Shown here: piece by piece, positions 24,169-36,142 of the stretch
How the letters are laid out: each line of letters opens with the position of its first letter
Position numbering within the stretch: position 1 is the stretch's first letter
Assembly: GCA_933207985.1 (NCBI GenBank)
Contig: OW240917.1
Span: 119,662,754-119,726,753, forward strand
Source of the DNA: Pelobates cultripes
Lineage: Eukaryota; Chordata; Amphibia; Anura; Pelobatidae
Direction of reading: 5' to 3'
DNA length: 64,000 bases
Notes under the pieces: model-generated
Told to the model about the DNA's origin: nothing
The model's database searches: none
Seen by the model: only the letters and a program-made list of their open reading frames with translations
Made by a program: the position numbers and the translations under genes

Positions 24169-24347
24169 TTATCTCTTGGCAATTTTAATGTCAAACGGAT
24201 AGGGAGCGAGTGTCAGTCCAAACCGTCCTTCCAGCGCTGGTGCAAATGTATCATCAGCAAAGTTAAAAATAAACATTTGGAGAAGGTTGACGAACATTAG
24301 GAACAATTCCATCTTCGCCAGCTGTTCCCCCATACAAACACGCCGAC
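24169..24347 (-). CDS. CYP2U1: CYP2U1 exon 5 (terminal coding exon)
   Basis: Minus-strand last coding exon, 179 bp: AG acceptor at 24348-24349, stop TAA at 24169-24171. It starts in phase 1 and completes the haem-binding loop begun in exon 4 (FGIG then [15 protein letters not shown]), supplying the Cys thiolate ligand. It continues through the L-helix and the end beta region ([10 protein letters not shown]..) to a basic C-terminus. CYP2U1 is a P450 that hydroxylates long-chain fatty acids at omega and omega-1 positions in ER and mitochondria; loss in humans causes hereditary spastic paraplegia 56. The exon is intact. Confidence 0.95.
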
Positions 24348-25865
24348 CTGATTAAATAAATAACAAGAAAGACAGAGCTGTGAACTTTTGCAAGAATTAA
24401 AACAAAAATCTTTTTATTTTTGGGGCACAAACAAACATCATCATCAGTACAATGGAATACAAAAATACACAATGGGGTTTATTCATTAACAGAGGAATTT
24501 TATTAAAATGGCAAAATTTAGGCTAAAATAGCCAAGCTGTGACCATGACTCATGTGGCGGACTACTCCTAGGTGAGTGTTGCTGCCAAGGACTACCTTTC
24601 CCCCTTACTGATTAGCTCCCTTGTGAATATATTCCATCCCTAGATATTAGAAGCTTAATGTAAGGGTGATACAAGTGTTTTATTGTGTGAATGTTGCATT
24701 TTTTATACCTGGGTCTCCAACAGGTGGTCACCAAGAGAACCATGATATTTCGCAATACCTGTTGTCTTGGTATCTGTACCTGACAAGTTAACTTTATTAA
24801 TGGCCAGACACCAAGGCACAAACAACAATTCACTCAAAAACCATAGGTCACTGTGCCCACATCTCCAAACTAGTGCCACTCCCGGATAGGTCCCCCCGAG
24901 ACAGATGTTCAGTTCAAAAGGCACTCAGATTGGAGGTGCCTAGCCTAAATAGTACAGACAATAAATTTTAACCGGGCTGTGAGCGACCACCGATCTGACG
25001 CAGGGTTCCATAACACTGGGTGGAAAGTCCTGGTCACTTTCGATGACTACGCCTTCAGTCGGTACATTGAGCTCCCTTAAGTTCTTTGTGTTGTTCAATG
25101 CCTCACCACCTCCTCTATCATCCCTCCAAATAGTGCTCTGTTTGGTGGTCTTGGGACCAAGAGCGACCTTGATAAAGTTTGACCAGATCGCGGCAACTCC
25201 GTGATCTGGAGGTCCAGAAGATTTGTGACTGGCTCCCTGTCAGGCGCTGTAGGTCTCTGCGAGTTGCCCCAACAATCTCTGAAGTCCTCTAGGCCATTGG
25301 ATAGGATCACTGAGCTGGGAGGCATGGTCTGTACTCTGGAGGATGAATAGTGTGTAAAAATAGGGAAGGTGATGGCTAGGAGCCATGTAACGATCCTGGG
25401 TGGTCTGTCATAACAGAATGACTCAAAATCAGCTAGATTTTCTAAATCTTGCCAAACTTAAAATTCCTACAATTTTAAATATAACAAATATATGTAAATT
25501 ATAATGTTAGGGAAAACCTGCTGATTTCTCCAAAGTGATCACAGCTTGGCTGGTTTTGCCTGAGTTTAGCCGTTCATTTTTCCAATAACCACAATCCATT
25601 GTTTAGTGAAAAAACCCTCAGGTATCTGAGAGTATGCAGAATTTTCTCACCATCCACATACTTTTATTGAAACACAGTGAAATGCCGGTGTAGCAAACAA
25701 ACCTTCAATTATCTTTTACAACAAAAATACATTGTGTTTCTTAATGTAGCAGCCCAGGACAGATTTCCTAAGCAACATCCAAAAGCCCTGATGCTTAGTT
25801 TTTTAAGCTAGTGAATTGAAACAAATATGGACTACCAATAACCTGACCTATAAATCTGTCTATAC

Positions 25866-26814
25866 CAGGGTTTCCCCAATTATTTTCTCCAGTGGAACCC
25901 TTTGACATTGTGTATCAACATTGTGGAACCCCCCTTCAACACTCCCACCCACCACCGAAAAAAAAATTAAAAATAAATTCAATTGCATTTTTTTTTAAAT
26001 GTGTGTGTGTCAAGGTGTGTGTAATTGTGTTTGTATGTGCCAGTGTGTATGAATCTGACAAACAGATACACACACTGTCAGATAGTGGCACACAGATACA
26101 CACACCTTAACACACTGTGTGCGTATGTATCAGTGTGTCAAGGTGTGTGTGTGTGTGTGTGTATGTGTTTGCATGTGCCGGTGTGTGTCAAGGTTTGTAT
26201 ATCTGTTTGTATGCGCCTGTGTGTATCTCTGTCAGTGTGTATGTATCTGACACACAGATATACACACACACACACAAACACCCACCAAGATGCACACAGT
26301 GACATACACAAACCTTGACACAGATACACACACACACTCTTTGACATGCACACATACACTCTCACTGACAAACACACACACAAAAACTCTCATTGACAAG
26401 AACAGATAGATTCTCACTGCCAAACACATACTCACTGACAAGCACATACAAACTCCCCAACAGACACACATACATTTTTTTTTTTACTCCATCCAGCCCC
26501 CCTACCTTTAGGAGTGCAAGCATGGAGTCCCTGGGGTCCAGTGGGGCTTTTGGCATTAAGTCCCTGTGGTCCAGTGGGGATGGCTGCAGCTTGGCGGGCA
26601 GCGAGGGACAGACAGGTGAGTGGTGGAGGCGGACGGCAAGGGAGCTCTGATCTCTCTGCTCAGCTCCCTCGCGCGCTTCCTAGTGATGCCGGAGCAACGT
26701 CATATTCCGGCTCCAGCATCACTGCTGTGCGCGCGAGGGAGATCAGTGCTCACTGCTCCCTCGCAGCCATTTTTTCCTCAAATTTTTCGGCGGAACCCCA
26801 ATTGGGAAACACTG
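25866..26814. mobile_element. Non-autonomous hAT element a
   Basis: Ends CAGGGTTTCCC and GGGAAACACTG are imperfect inverted repeats, and an exact 8-bp target duplication GTCTATAC flanks it (25858-25865, 26815-26822). The interior is GT/CA-rich repeats (26000-26470) and a GC-rich tail with a TGACGTTGCTCCGG-like palindrome; no transposase. 949 bp. Confidence 0.9.
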
Positions 26815-26962
26815 GTCTATACCATCCACTGAATTTTATTAGAAAGCTTTGCATTGCATTTTTTTCTGTCTATCTTTACTTCTACAATTCCTTTCTAAGC
26901 TGCAATAATTTTTTTTAATTTTTTTTTTTTAACTGATGGAACTATATACTCTTTCTTTATAG

Positions 26963-27144
26963 ACGAACTGGGAAAACTTGCACGAAGACTGGACTACAGT
27001 ACTATACCTCCCATTCATCTAAGATCTGATGACATGCTTGGATTGATAAACTGGCAACATTGGCAATATTTCCATGCCAGTTACGGTCCCCTCCTATTCG
27101 GATTTGTGAGGAATAAAACATGCAACACCTATTTAACAGAAGAG
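26963..27144 (+). other. Candidate plus-strand exon inside CYP2U1 intron 4
   Basis: A 182-bp interval with a pyrimidine-rich acceptor (CTTTCTTTATAG) and a GAG|gtatgc donor. One frame (phase 1 at entry, phase 0 at exit) is open for all 60 codons, with a Trp/His/Tyr-rich middle (LINWQHWQYFHASYGP). I recognise no family. A 60-codon open frame arises by chance a few per cent of the time and one other frame is open for 19 codons, so this is only a candidate exon of an unknown gene or relic. Confidence 0.25.
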
Positions 27145-27790
27145 GTATGCAGATATTACAGTTTTGAGTGAATTTAACCATGTTAGAGGGCAACACTTGG
27201 GAATTGCGTTTATCTTACATGTAAGAGGAATACAAAAAAAAAAAACTAAAAAAAACCATGTGATTACCAAGGTGGGCTTTGATTTTATTTTTATATTTTT
27301 TCGTTTTGTATTTCGAACTCCATATTGGGAGAGTTCTCTTTTCGCCATATGCTATATACAATACTTCCCTGTAGTTACTTTAATGTACCTATTCTGGTTG
27401 CTGTGCTCTTTTAATTTTTACTTTTACTAACAATGGCTAGCAACCGCTCACTGCATACCCTTTCAATGGATTTTAACCAATACTGCTAATCTTTGTATAT
27501 ATGTAAATCACAAAACTCCACTCAAATTACTGTTGGGAGGGTGAAAAGACCCAAACCAAACATCCTTTTCCAGAAAGGGAAGCATGCTAGCAGTTCATGT
27601 GACACACCACTAGGGAGCAATCAAACACTTCCAGCAACTTTCTTATTAGCTCATACCTCCTAACATCCAGAAAGCAGCCACAAGAATGAGAGACACGCCC
27701 CTATACATATTCATATCATAAGAACAAAAATAAAACCTAACATGGAATTTAAAAGTAAATACTCATAAAAGAAAGGTTTTTGTTTGTTAC

Positions 27791-27958
27791 CAATTCCAAA
27801 AGGAATGAATTCTTCTTGTTTGAGGACTTGTCCATTTTCATCTAGAAATCTGCTGGGGTTAAAATCATTTGGATTTTTCCACACCTTTGGATCTCTATGA
27901 AGAGCCCACAGATTGGCAAGCACCACAGCTCCCTTTGGAATGTGATATCCTTGGAACT
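27791..27958 (-). CDS. CYP2U1: CYP2U1 exon 4
   Basis: 168 bp, phase 1 in and out. It follows TTTTGATAG and ends GGAATTG before gtaaca. It encodes the region from FQGYHIPKG (beta strand before the meander) through [10 protein letters not shown], the PSRF motif equivalent of PERF, and FIPFGIG, the first half of the haem-binding signature. Joining exon 5 gives FGIG then RRVCMG, matching FxxGxRxCxG. No stops or unusual residues. Confidence 0.95.
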
Positions 27959-29338
27959 CTATCAAAAGGCAAATAAACTTGATCAGGTATGTTTATTCTG
28001 GTGACAAACCAAAGTCCTATTTAGCTGCAAGTGATTATGAAATCCATAATCTAGTGAAAAGGTTTCATGATCAAAATAACATTAGGAATAGATGAATTAT
28101 TGCCTAAAAAGGGTGGTAATAAGGATGACGTTCCTAATGCTATGTTTATTTAGAACCTGTAAGAGCCATAACTTGAAATCCATTTATGGTCCAAGTATAT
28201 GATTTGGAATATTTGATGAACATTTTTTCCCCCCCTACTTTGTAAGTTTTGGCATTTTTTATTTTTTTTTACTTTTATATGATAATACAAAGCAAAAAAA
28301 AAAAAAATATATATATTTTTTGACCATTAATAGAACAGTCATCAAACATACTTAATATATGCATATTCTGTTCAAGTTATTTTAACATCTCAATTAAAGT
28401 TTGTATATATTAAATTGTTAAAGGGTTACTACAGTGATAGGAATACAAAGCTATATTCCTAGCACTATAGCTCCCTCGTGGCTCCTCCAACAACAAAATG
28501 TTCGAAGACCCTTTATTTAGTTATGCACTCCTAGTGCCAATGTCCCTCGGGAGCTGCGTCAGTGATCTGCCTCCTCTGACATGATCCGGTGGGGGGGGGG
28601 AGGGGGGCACTAATGCAGTCATGTCAAGCGCATTAGGCCCTCCCAATAGCCAAGCATTGCTGCAATGCTTTCCTGTTGGGATTTAACTGATGCTGGATGC
28701 TAGCAAGCGCCTCTAGTGGCGGTTTGATAGACAGTTACGACAGGCTGTCTTAGTGCTGCAAAGTAAACATTGCAGTTTTTCTAAATAAAAACCTGTATAA
28801 ATTAAAGACAACAAACATCCCCCCCGAATGCATTATTTAATGAAACACCAAAACACAGAGTTAATTTATGCTTAATAATGTAGCTAAAGGGTCAACGTAT
28901 AAAAGCTATAAAGTGAAGATTAGCTGTTCTTAACATACAGCAATCCAAAACTTGCCCTGCAAGAAGAACAATAAACTATTAAAAACAAATTAAATCAGGC
29001 TATATACATATTAGCTAAGGGGAACATATATGATGGTATACTGGTGGGAGCTAAAAATAAAGTAAAAAATTTGAATTAATAGCATATAAAAACATGCATG
29101 TTATCAACTGCAATAGATTCTAAAGTAGTCAGTAAACATATCAACCGTAAAACATTTATATCTAAAAAAGATTATTTACTGAAGTGTAAATTTGTTTGGA
29201 ATTTAACTGAAAGCTCTCTTTTCAGTTGAACTATTTTGGTCTAAGATTGAAATTTTGCAGTCCTGACAATTCACTTTAGCAAATAACCATGTAAATGTCA
29301 CTTTGCTGCATCTAAATCTTCAGTGATAAACTAAATAC
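27959..29338 (-). other. CYP2U1 intron 3
   Basis: GT donor at 29338-29337 (gtattt), AG acceptor at 27960-27959. It contains a diverged TTAA element starting at 28418 and otherwise AT-rich non-coding sequence. Confidence 0.9.
28418..28790. mobile_element. TTAA MITE, diverged copy D
   Basis: It starts TTAAAGGGTTACTACAGTG with the palindrome AGGAATACAAAGCTATATTCCT and a CACTATAG box. It has a GCAATGCTTTCC segment and a CGCCTCTAGTGGCGG palindrome like the main family. The right end is not clear. Confidence 0.5.
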
Positions 29339-29500
29339 CTGTAGATTCTGAAGTCATGTGGGGAACGGAAAGAGGGACAACAGTAGTCATTCTCTGCACC
29401 TCCATTATAGTAGCTTCTGTGAAGGGCATATGAGTTTTGTCCGTCAGTGATGGAGGCCGGTCTCTTCCTATGACGGTATCAATTTCATCCTGGACCTTCT
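29339..29500 (-). CDS. CYP2U1: CYP2U1 exon 3
   Basis: 162 bp, phase 1 in and out. AG acceptor (AACAG) at 29502-29501, donor gtattt after ACAG. It encodes the J-helix to K-helix segment: [33 protein letters not shown] and [14 protein letters not shown]. The K-helix ExxR motif (EVQR), which with the PSRF Arg of exon 4 locks the haem fold, is intact. Confidence 0.95.
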
Positions 29501-32500
29501 CTGTTCAAAGCACAAGGCACGAAAACAATTTTGCTACTTTATGAAAATAAGCTATAACAGCACCATGCACTTCAGAACGACATTTAGCTATGAACATGTA
29601 AATCACTGCAAAATTCTGGTAGAATAGTCTAAACAGATTAAAATATAAAATGTGGCCATGTACCGAGGAGGCAATTTCATTAGATCTCAATTTAAAGGTT
29701 CAGTTTAGGGCAGACAGAGTCTGTTAGAGAGCATGCCACATTTAATGCATATTGAATCTAATCAAAAAATATCAGCCAAGTTGCAATCAAAATATACCAT
29801 AACTTGGTAATGTTAAGACAGATTCTATTTTAGAAGTTCACTAGCTCTTGAAGTATTAATCTGAACCCCTAAATGAATGAATGAATGAATATAATAGATT
29901 AAATAATACATAGAAAAACTAAGTAGCCATTTATGGGATAGTCTAAGCACCATATAATTGCTATCACAAAGCAACCATGGTGATGTTAATTTCCTAGTTC
30001 TGGGTCATACCATGGGTTTCTATGCCAGCAAACGCAATATCAATTCTATCCATATTTGCATGGCAATCATTAATCAAGTCCTGAAGAGAGTGGTAAGGCA
30101 GCAACTGCATGTGAAAGAGGAGTAGGGGGGACAAAAATGGGAAATTCAATTAGGAGAGCATAGAAAAGAACAGAATAAAAAATAAAAAATAAATTGTTTT
30201 AAAAAAATAAAAAAAAATAAAAGGAGAATTGGTGGAAATAATGTGAAAGAGGGGAAACCATGGTAAGAAAAGCAGTAGTAAAGAAAGGATGTGAGCAATG
30301 TAAAAGGGAACCGGTCATTACAATTTTACTCGAAGCAATCCAATCACTACATCTCAGGGTCTAGATTTCGTTTAACAGACTTTTAATCAAACCATTTAGG
30401 AGCATTTAACAAAAAAAAAAATGGGGCTCTTCCCCTACACCTGGAGATGGTCCTTCTAAACTGCATTGATACAGCAGAATTTACACTCACTTAGAGACGC
30501 TACACTATTGAGATATATACATGCAAGTTTAAACTTTGTTTGCTTTTTGTTAAAATAGTTTTGTCCTGATCCCCATAAATTGCTACATTTATGATTCATA
30601 TTAAGTACGTGGCTTTCATTTCTAATCTTTGCCCTGTGTGATATTAAAACATGATGAATTCAAAGTAATCAAATTGATATCTACCTGACCTTCTAGAAGG
30701 ATCAAAAAGAAGCACATGACAACAAAGAAGCTGGAAGAGAGTCAATTTTTTAACGCCAATGTCAAAATGCACCTTGTAATTCTTGTAAACTCTTAACCTT
30801 TATCCAAAAGATACTTACAGAGACAATCACTGTAAGCAAGAGAACTGCTTTGATGGCAGTAATTTATCTTACTCTATGCCATTCCCCCATCAGTATAACA
30901 GCACAAAGAGGTGTTCTGCCATCATTTATGACATTTATGACAATGGTCATAAACCTGTGTAATCAACACAACACTCAATTTTAATAGAATAAAGAGATTT
31001 AAAAAAAAAAAAAAAAATGGGATTGTGGGGGGGCAGAGCCAGTACAACAGACAGTATGGACCTGGGGGCTTCATAAGCTGGCCAGACAGCCAGCTCTTGG
31101 GCCCCTCAATGACAGGAGAAAGAACCGCACAGAAAACCGGGGACGTCCGAGCGGGCATATGGAGGCGCAAAGCAAATGCTTAGTTTACCTTGAGCTAAAT
31201 AGCTTGGGGTATCTATAAGCCTTGCGGGCTCAGTTCAGCTGAGGCCTACTAGCCTTTCATAGCTTTGTTGTGAATTCCCTAATTTCTGGTATCCCTGACT
31301 TTTGGCTATTCCTTGCAACTGTGTTTCGTTCTGTGCTCCTGACCTCTGCTATTATTTTGACTATTCTCTGGTGTGTTTCCTGAGAAATAGAGATACGGTT
31401 TATAAAATATTTTTTAAAAGATCTGCCATCCTTACCACAATAATCGTCTAGATGTGGAATGATACAGATCCCCTTTTTTCTTAACATTCCAGTTAAAGTC
31501 ACCATGGCTTAGGTTAAGAGTCATGATGAAGGAGAGAGTCAGAAAGGAAGCGCTTTGAATTGGAAATGAAGTACATTATTATGTGAATTATAAGACCCTC
31601 AATGCATTGACTCAATAAATCTCTCGGAGGAGATGCTGATTGGCGCAGCTCAGCGATTTGATAATAATTCACAGTAGATGGATGGTTGTGCTTCAGATGG
31701 ATATATATGTAAAAAAATTAAATAAAAGGCACCATTTTGGAATAGTTCCCTATTTCAGGACAGGAATAGGGATGGAGTGGCACTTACATTAGGTGGAGTT
31801 TTACACCAGCTGATATCTTGGGCCTGGGCAGAACAATACCCACCTAAGGATATAGGAGATCTTCTTGTACTATATGTTCGTACTCGCCACTGCATGAAAC
31901 ATTTCTCTAGCCAGGAGGAAAGACCATTGGCAGGAATGTTGTTGCTACACACCAAAAGGACTGTTTTAGCGACTGATCTTCTGTTTGTGTAGTGATTGCC
32001 GCACATTCTCACTAGTCCCCCAATGCTTCCCTATGGGGCATTAGATTGGCTGAAATGAGTATTGCAAGGGGAGGATTAGCAGCAGCGGCAAGACTGACAC
32101 GCCTAAGGATATAATGTAAATAAAAAAACATTTTTATTACGTGCAAAGTCTGTTGGAACTGGTTTAGGAATTAAAATATTTCAGCTTTTATTTGTTAGCT
32201 GCCTCTGCAGCTTCCTTAAAGGGACACTCCAGGCACCCAGACCGCTTCTGCCCATTGGAGTGGTCTGGGTGCCGACTCCCACTACCCTTAACCTTGCAAC
32301 TGTAAATATTGCAGTTTTCATAAACTGCAATAATTACATTGCAGGGTTAACTCCTTCTCTAGTGGCTGTCTACTAGACCACTAGAGGGCACTTCCTGGAC
32401 TATAGCACAGGTTTTACGCTACGTGAGGACCTCCAGCATCGCTAAAATCACCATAGGAAAGCATTTTGCAATCAGTCTCCCATGGGCGGACCCTAAACCA

Positions 32501-33564
32501 CTGCCGAGGGACATTGGCGGTGGTCTCAGGTAAGTCACTGAAGGGGTTTGCACCCCTTCAGCAACATGGGATGGGGGGTGGGAGGGACAGGGGACCTGCA
32601 GTGCGAGGAAAACTGTTTGTTTTCCTGGCACTGGATTGTGCCTTTAAGCTGAAACGAATACTTAATGCAAGGATTTTTCTTACAGCCATCAGAGAGTGCA
32701 ATATTGCCTGTGGAACAACATAAATGTTTTGTTTTAGAAAAAGCTTTGACTCTCGTTATTCAGGGGATTCATGTTTTTCAGAAGGGGGAGGGGCTGGTTT
32801 TATGCCCTTAAGGAGAAGGTAAGGGTGGTACCAGCAGGTGCGCAAACACACACACGACTTTCTTTTCCCACAGAAATCTCAAAGTTTCAGTGATGTTACT
32901 ACTGCTAAGAATTCTGGGTGGGCATATGCAAATATATTTATAGGGTCAATGCTGCCTTACCTATATAAAGTCAGAAGGAACATCTCTCCTGTTGTACCAC
33001 TGCTATCAGTATGGAAAGCATATATTGTACGTGCTTTTTTCATCCCTAAAACAAGTTCTAAACAAAAATTGTCATGAAAAAAAAACTCAAGGCATTATAA
33101 CCACTATAGGCTGCAGTACTAGTTATAGGGTCAGTAGTACCCTGGCATCCTCTAAGGGTAAATGGTCAACTCTTTTGCAAATGGTCTAACAATTAACCTG
33201 GGGTCCACTAATCACCTTCTCCTTTGCGGCCCAGAAGCTCCTGCATTGAGCTAAGCCTGGTGTTGAAGGGCTTATCTCACTGACTAAGAACACTCAGCTG
33301 ATGCTCTCAGCCAATGAGTTGGTCCTGCACAGCATTATCTCAATAAAGATAATGGGAGCTCCTAAAAGGAGCTTCTTGCTTCAGAAAATGATGTGACCAA
33401 CAGAACCCAGGTATGTTGTAAAACCATTAGCAAATTGTTTGACTACTTACCTTGAAAGGGTGTCAGGACACTCATGGCACCATAACCACTATAGCCAGCT
33501 TCATTGGTTATGGTGCTTGAAGTGTTCCTCTGACTGTTCTCAAAAAAAAATCAAAGAAACTTAC
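29501..33564 (-). other. CYP2U1 intron 2
   Basis: GT donor at 33564-33563 (gtaagt), AG acceptor at 29502-29501. It contains A/T-rich tracts, MITE E (32216-32647), a fragment of the second MITE subfamily near 31600 and a repeat at 33085-33200 that recurs at 34875-34945. A 71-codon plus frame (31777-31992) has no supporting feature. Confidence 0.9.
32216..32647. mobile_element. TTAA MITE, copy E
   Basis: TTAA at 32216 and 32644. It opens AAGGGACACTCCAGGCACCC with the palindrome GACCGCTTCTGCCCATTGGAGTGGTCTGGGTGCC-like arms and closes CCTGGCACTGGATTGTGCC. The interior has an AACTGCAATAATT palindrome and a CTAGTGGCTGTC box. A diverged subfamily of the main MITE. Confidence 0.75.
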
Positions 33565-34197
33565 TTTGAATATCTGTATGGAGACACATATATAATAAAG
33601 ACCAAAGCAGTGTGTTTGTAGTTGTGTCAGTGCCTGCAATGAAGAGGTCACCAATAATGTAGAAAAGATATTCTGTGTCAAAACTGCTATCCTTCTGTGC
33701 TTTTTGCTCCTCTACATGAAGCAAGTACATGTCAATAAAATCTCTGGGGTTGCCTGGGTCCAAAGTAGTCTTGTGCTCTTCAATGATTTTCTTCAGAAAG
33801 GCAGTGATGTCTATCACAGTCTGCCTCAATTCCTTAAATGGTCCAAAGGGTAAATAATACAGCCATGAGCATATATTGCTCATGACAGCCTCACTGTTTA
33901 AACAGATTTCTAATCCACGGGACATCAGCCTCAGCATTGTTTTGAACTCTTCATCTTCATAGTTGAAGCGCTTTCCAAAACTTATGGAACAGATAACATT
34001 CGAAACCGCATTATTAATGATCTGAAATGGGCTGAAGGGTTCTCTCCCAAATTTCAACAGCTCTTCCTTCACATATTTAAACTCTTCAATAATTTTGGGT
34101 TCCAGACTAAGTTTGCCAAGTCCAAAATGTCTAAGGGTTGTATGAGAGAATCTCCGTTGTTGCCTCCATATCGGTCCATATTTTGCAAACACAATAC
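33565..34197 (-). CDS. CYP2U1: CYP2U1 exon 2
   Basis: 633 bp, phase 1 in and out. Acceptor CTTTCTAG before 34197; donor CAAA|gtaagt. It encodes the C-helix [11 protein letters not shown] (haem propionate contact), [32 protein letters not shown], a [15 protein letters not shown] block and the I-helix [15 protein letters not shown] with the oxygen-activation AGTDTT motif. The first codon is completed by a G from exon 1. Exon 1, expected to be about 490 bp with the membrane anchor, is not in 34198-64000 on this strand. The four exons total 1142 bp, in register with no stops, so the gene is probably functional. Confidence 0.96.
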
Positions 34198-34306
34198 CTA
34201 GAAAGAGAAAAAAAATAAAATCATCAACTGGACATGTATATATGCATGGTTTCAGATATTTTAAACCAATAAGACAACATCCACTACAAACGACTTCCTT
34301 AATCCC

Positions 34307-34815
34307 TTAAAGAACCACTATAGTGCCAGGAAAATATACTCGTTTTCCTGGCACTATAGTGCCTTGAGGGTGCCCCCACCCTCAGGGTCCCCCTCCCGCT
34401 CGGCTCTGGAAGGGGGAAAGGGGTAAAAAAAAAAAAAAACTTACCTTTTTCCAGCGCTGGGTGGAGAGCTCTCCTCCTCCGATCCTCCTCTTCTCCCCGT
34501 CGGCTGAATGCGCACGCGCGGCAAGAGCTGCGCGCGCATTCAGCCGGTCACATAGGAAAGCATTATCAATGCTTTCCTATGGGCCTAGCGTAGCTACTCG
34601 CTGTTATTTCACGGTGAGGAAACGCGCCAAAGCGCCCTCAGGTAGCTGTCAGCCAGAGACAGCGCTGGAAGATGGGGAAGGCTTAACCCATTCATAAACA
34701 TAGCAGTTTCTCTGAAACTGCTATGTTTATGAAAAAAAAAATAGGTAACTAGCTGGACCTGTACCCAGACCACCTCATTAGCTGAAGTGGTCTGGGTGCC
34801 TAAATAATCCTTTAA
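34307..34815. mobile_element. TTAA foldback MITE, copy G
   Basis: TTAA at 34307-34310 and 34812-34815, orientation as copy B. It opens AAAGAACCACTATAGTGCC and has an A15 run before the GGAAAAAGG box. All hallmark palindromes are recognisable. Confidence 0.85.
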
Positions 34816-34874
34816 GGACAAGGCTTTTTTTTTTTTTTTTTTTTTTTTAATATGGGGAGAGAGATATATATACA

Positions 34875-35030
34875 ATGCAGTACTGGTTATAGAGTCAGTA
34901 GTACCCTGGCATCCTCTAAGGGTAAATGGTCAAACAATTAACCTGGCATAAATAGAAATTAATTATATATACACATACACATATATATATATACATACAC
35001 ATAACCATACACACATATATATATATATAT

Positions 35031-35087
<57 letters not shown>

Positions 35088-35155
35088 TATATATATATAT
35101 ACACATACATACATACATACATATACACACATACACACATACACACACACACACC
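34875..35155. repeat. Repeat copy and (TA)n/(CATA)n microsatellite
   Basis: 34875-34945 repeats a segment seen at 33113-33200 on the other side of CYP2U1 exon 2. It is followed by a 180-bp TA/CATA/CA compound microsatellite (34968-35155). Tyr/Ile/Val-repeat frames here are artefacts. Confidence 0.85.
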
Positions 35156-35425
35156 TTTGCGGGCCCTGCTGGCTCCCCTTCCACTCCGGCACTCTTGCGA
35201 CAACACTCCGCTGCACGCAATGCATACCGGGCTCACGACAGAAGTAGAGCCCGGAGGGGGAAGATGAAGGCTGCAGGGCCCCTCTTTGCTGGCCCAACCA
35301 GCTGAGCCACCAGGGAATTCAGTGTCCCGTTGGGGGCTGGCTTAGAGGTGGGCCCGGGGGCCAAGACTTTGGGCTGCATCAGGGGCCACAACATTTCTGA
35401 TGGCTGCCCTGCTGGTGACTATAGT
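35156..35425. other. GC-rich unassigned repeat-like segment
   Basis: GC-rich with no recognised frame. It ends at a GTGACTATAGT motif, the left part of a MITE terminus that hAT element b interrupts; the rest of the terminus (GTCCCTTTAA) lies at 36133-36142. Confidence 0.4.
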
Positions 35426-36124
35426 CAGGGCCGTTTGAAGGAATTTGGGGGCCTCAAGCAAAATGGACATGGATGCACCCCCCCAATACAGTTTAAGTTC
35501 ACCCTCACTTTTTGAACATTTGCAAAAACATTTGCAAAAAAAACACCACTGTACCATAAAATCAAATATACATTAAAAAAGTGCACAATAACTAAATCCA
35601 ACATACTTAAAACACACACTCACATTAGCATTTTTCAGTTCTCACAAACATGTGCAAATTATCTAAAACTGCTCCCCCTTGTCCTTCTTACTCCCCTCCC
35701 CCTCCCTGTGTCCTTACTCCCCCACTCCCCCTCCCGGTGTCCTTCTTACTCTCCCCCCCAAATGTTTTTTTTCACTCCTCCTCCCACCCCCCATGTTTTG
35801 TTTTTTTACTCCCCCCTCCCTCTCCCTATGTTTTTTTACTCCCCCATCCCATCCCTATGTTCTTCCTCTTCCTCCTGGCTGTTAGTCCGGCCGGGTACCG
35901 CGCGGTACAGGAGATTCAGTTTCCTGTTCCTGGCCGGACTGACAGCTAGGAGGAAGAGGAGCTCGACCACGCTACAGGGAAAGGGAGGTGACGAGAGAGG
36001 AGTGCTGCAGCCACCTGAGGCTCTCTATAGAGCGCTCAAGCAGCTGCAGCCTTATAGGAAGCACCGGCTCTGCTTGGGGCCCCAAGCAATTGCTTGGTTT
36101 GCCTGCCCGCTAGCGACGGGCCTG
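35426..36124. mobile_element. Non-autonomous hAT element b
   Basis: Ends CAGGGCCG and CGGGCCTG flanked by an exact, palindromic 8-bp target duplication ACTATAGT (35418-35425, 36125-36132). The interior is C/T-rich (35680-35880) with a hairpin TTAGTCCGGCC / GGCCGGACTGA (35881-35942). No transposase. 699 bp. Confidence 0.9.
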
Positions 36125-36142
36125 ACTATAGTGTCCCTTTAA

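Larger units (their letters stand above)
24348..27790 (-). other. CYP2U1 intron 4
   Basis: GT donor at 27790-27789 (gtaac) and AG acceptor at 24349-24348. The intron contains a hAT element (25866-26814), a candidate plus-strand exon (26963-27144) and otherwise anonymous sequence. Confidence 0.9.

Noticed and set aside
25892..26471. Cys/Val- and Thr/His-rich frames on both strands
   Set aside because: GT/CA repeats inside hAT element a.
31777..31992. 71-codon plus frame in CYP2U1 intron 2
   Set aside because: No splice context, domain or repeat support; length is within chance.
34916..35297. Overlapping Tyr/Ile/Val/Cys-repeat frames on the minus strand
   Set aside because: Translations of a TA/CATA microsatellite.
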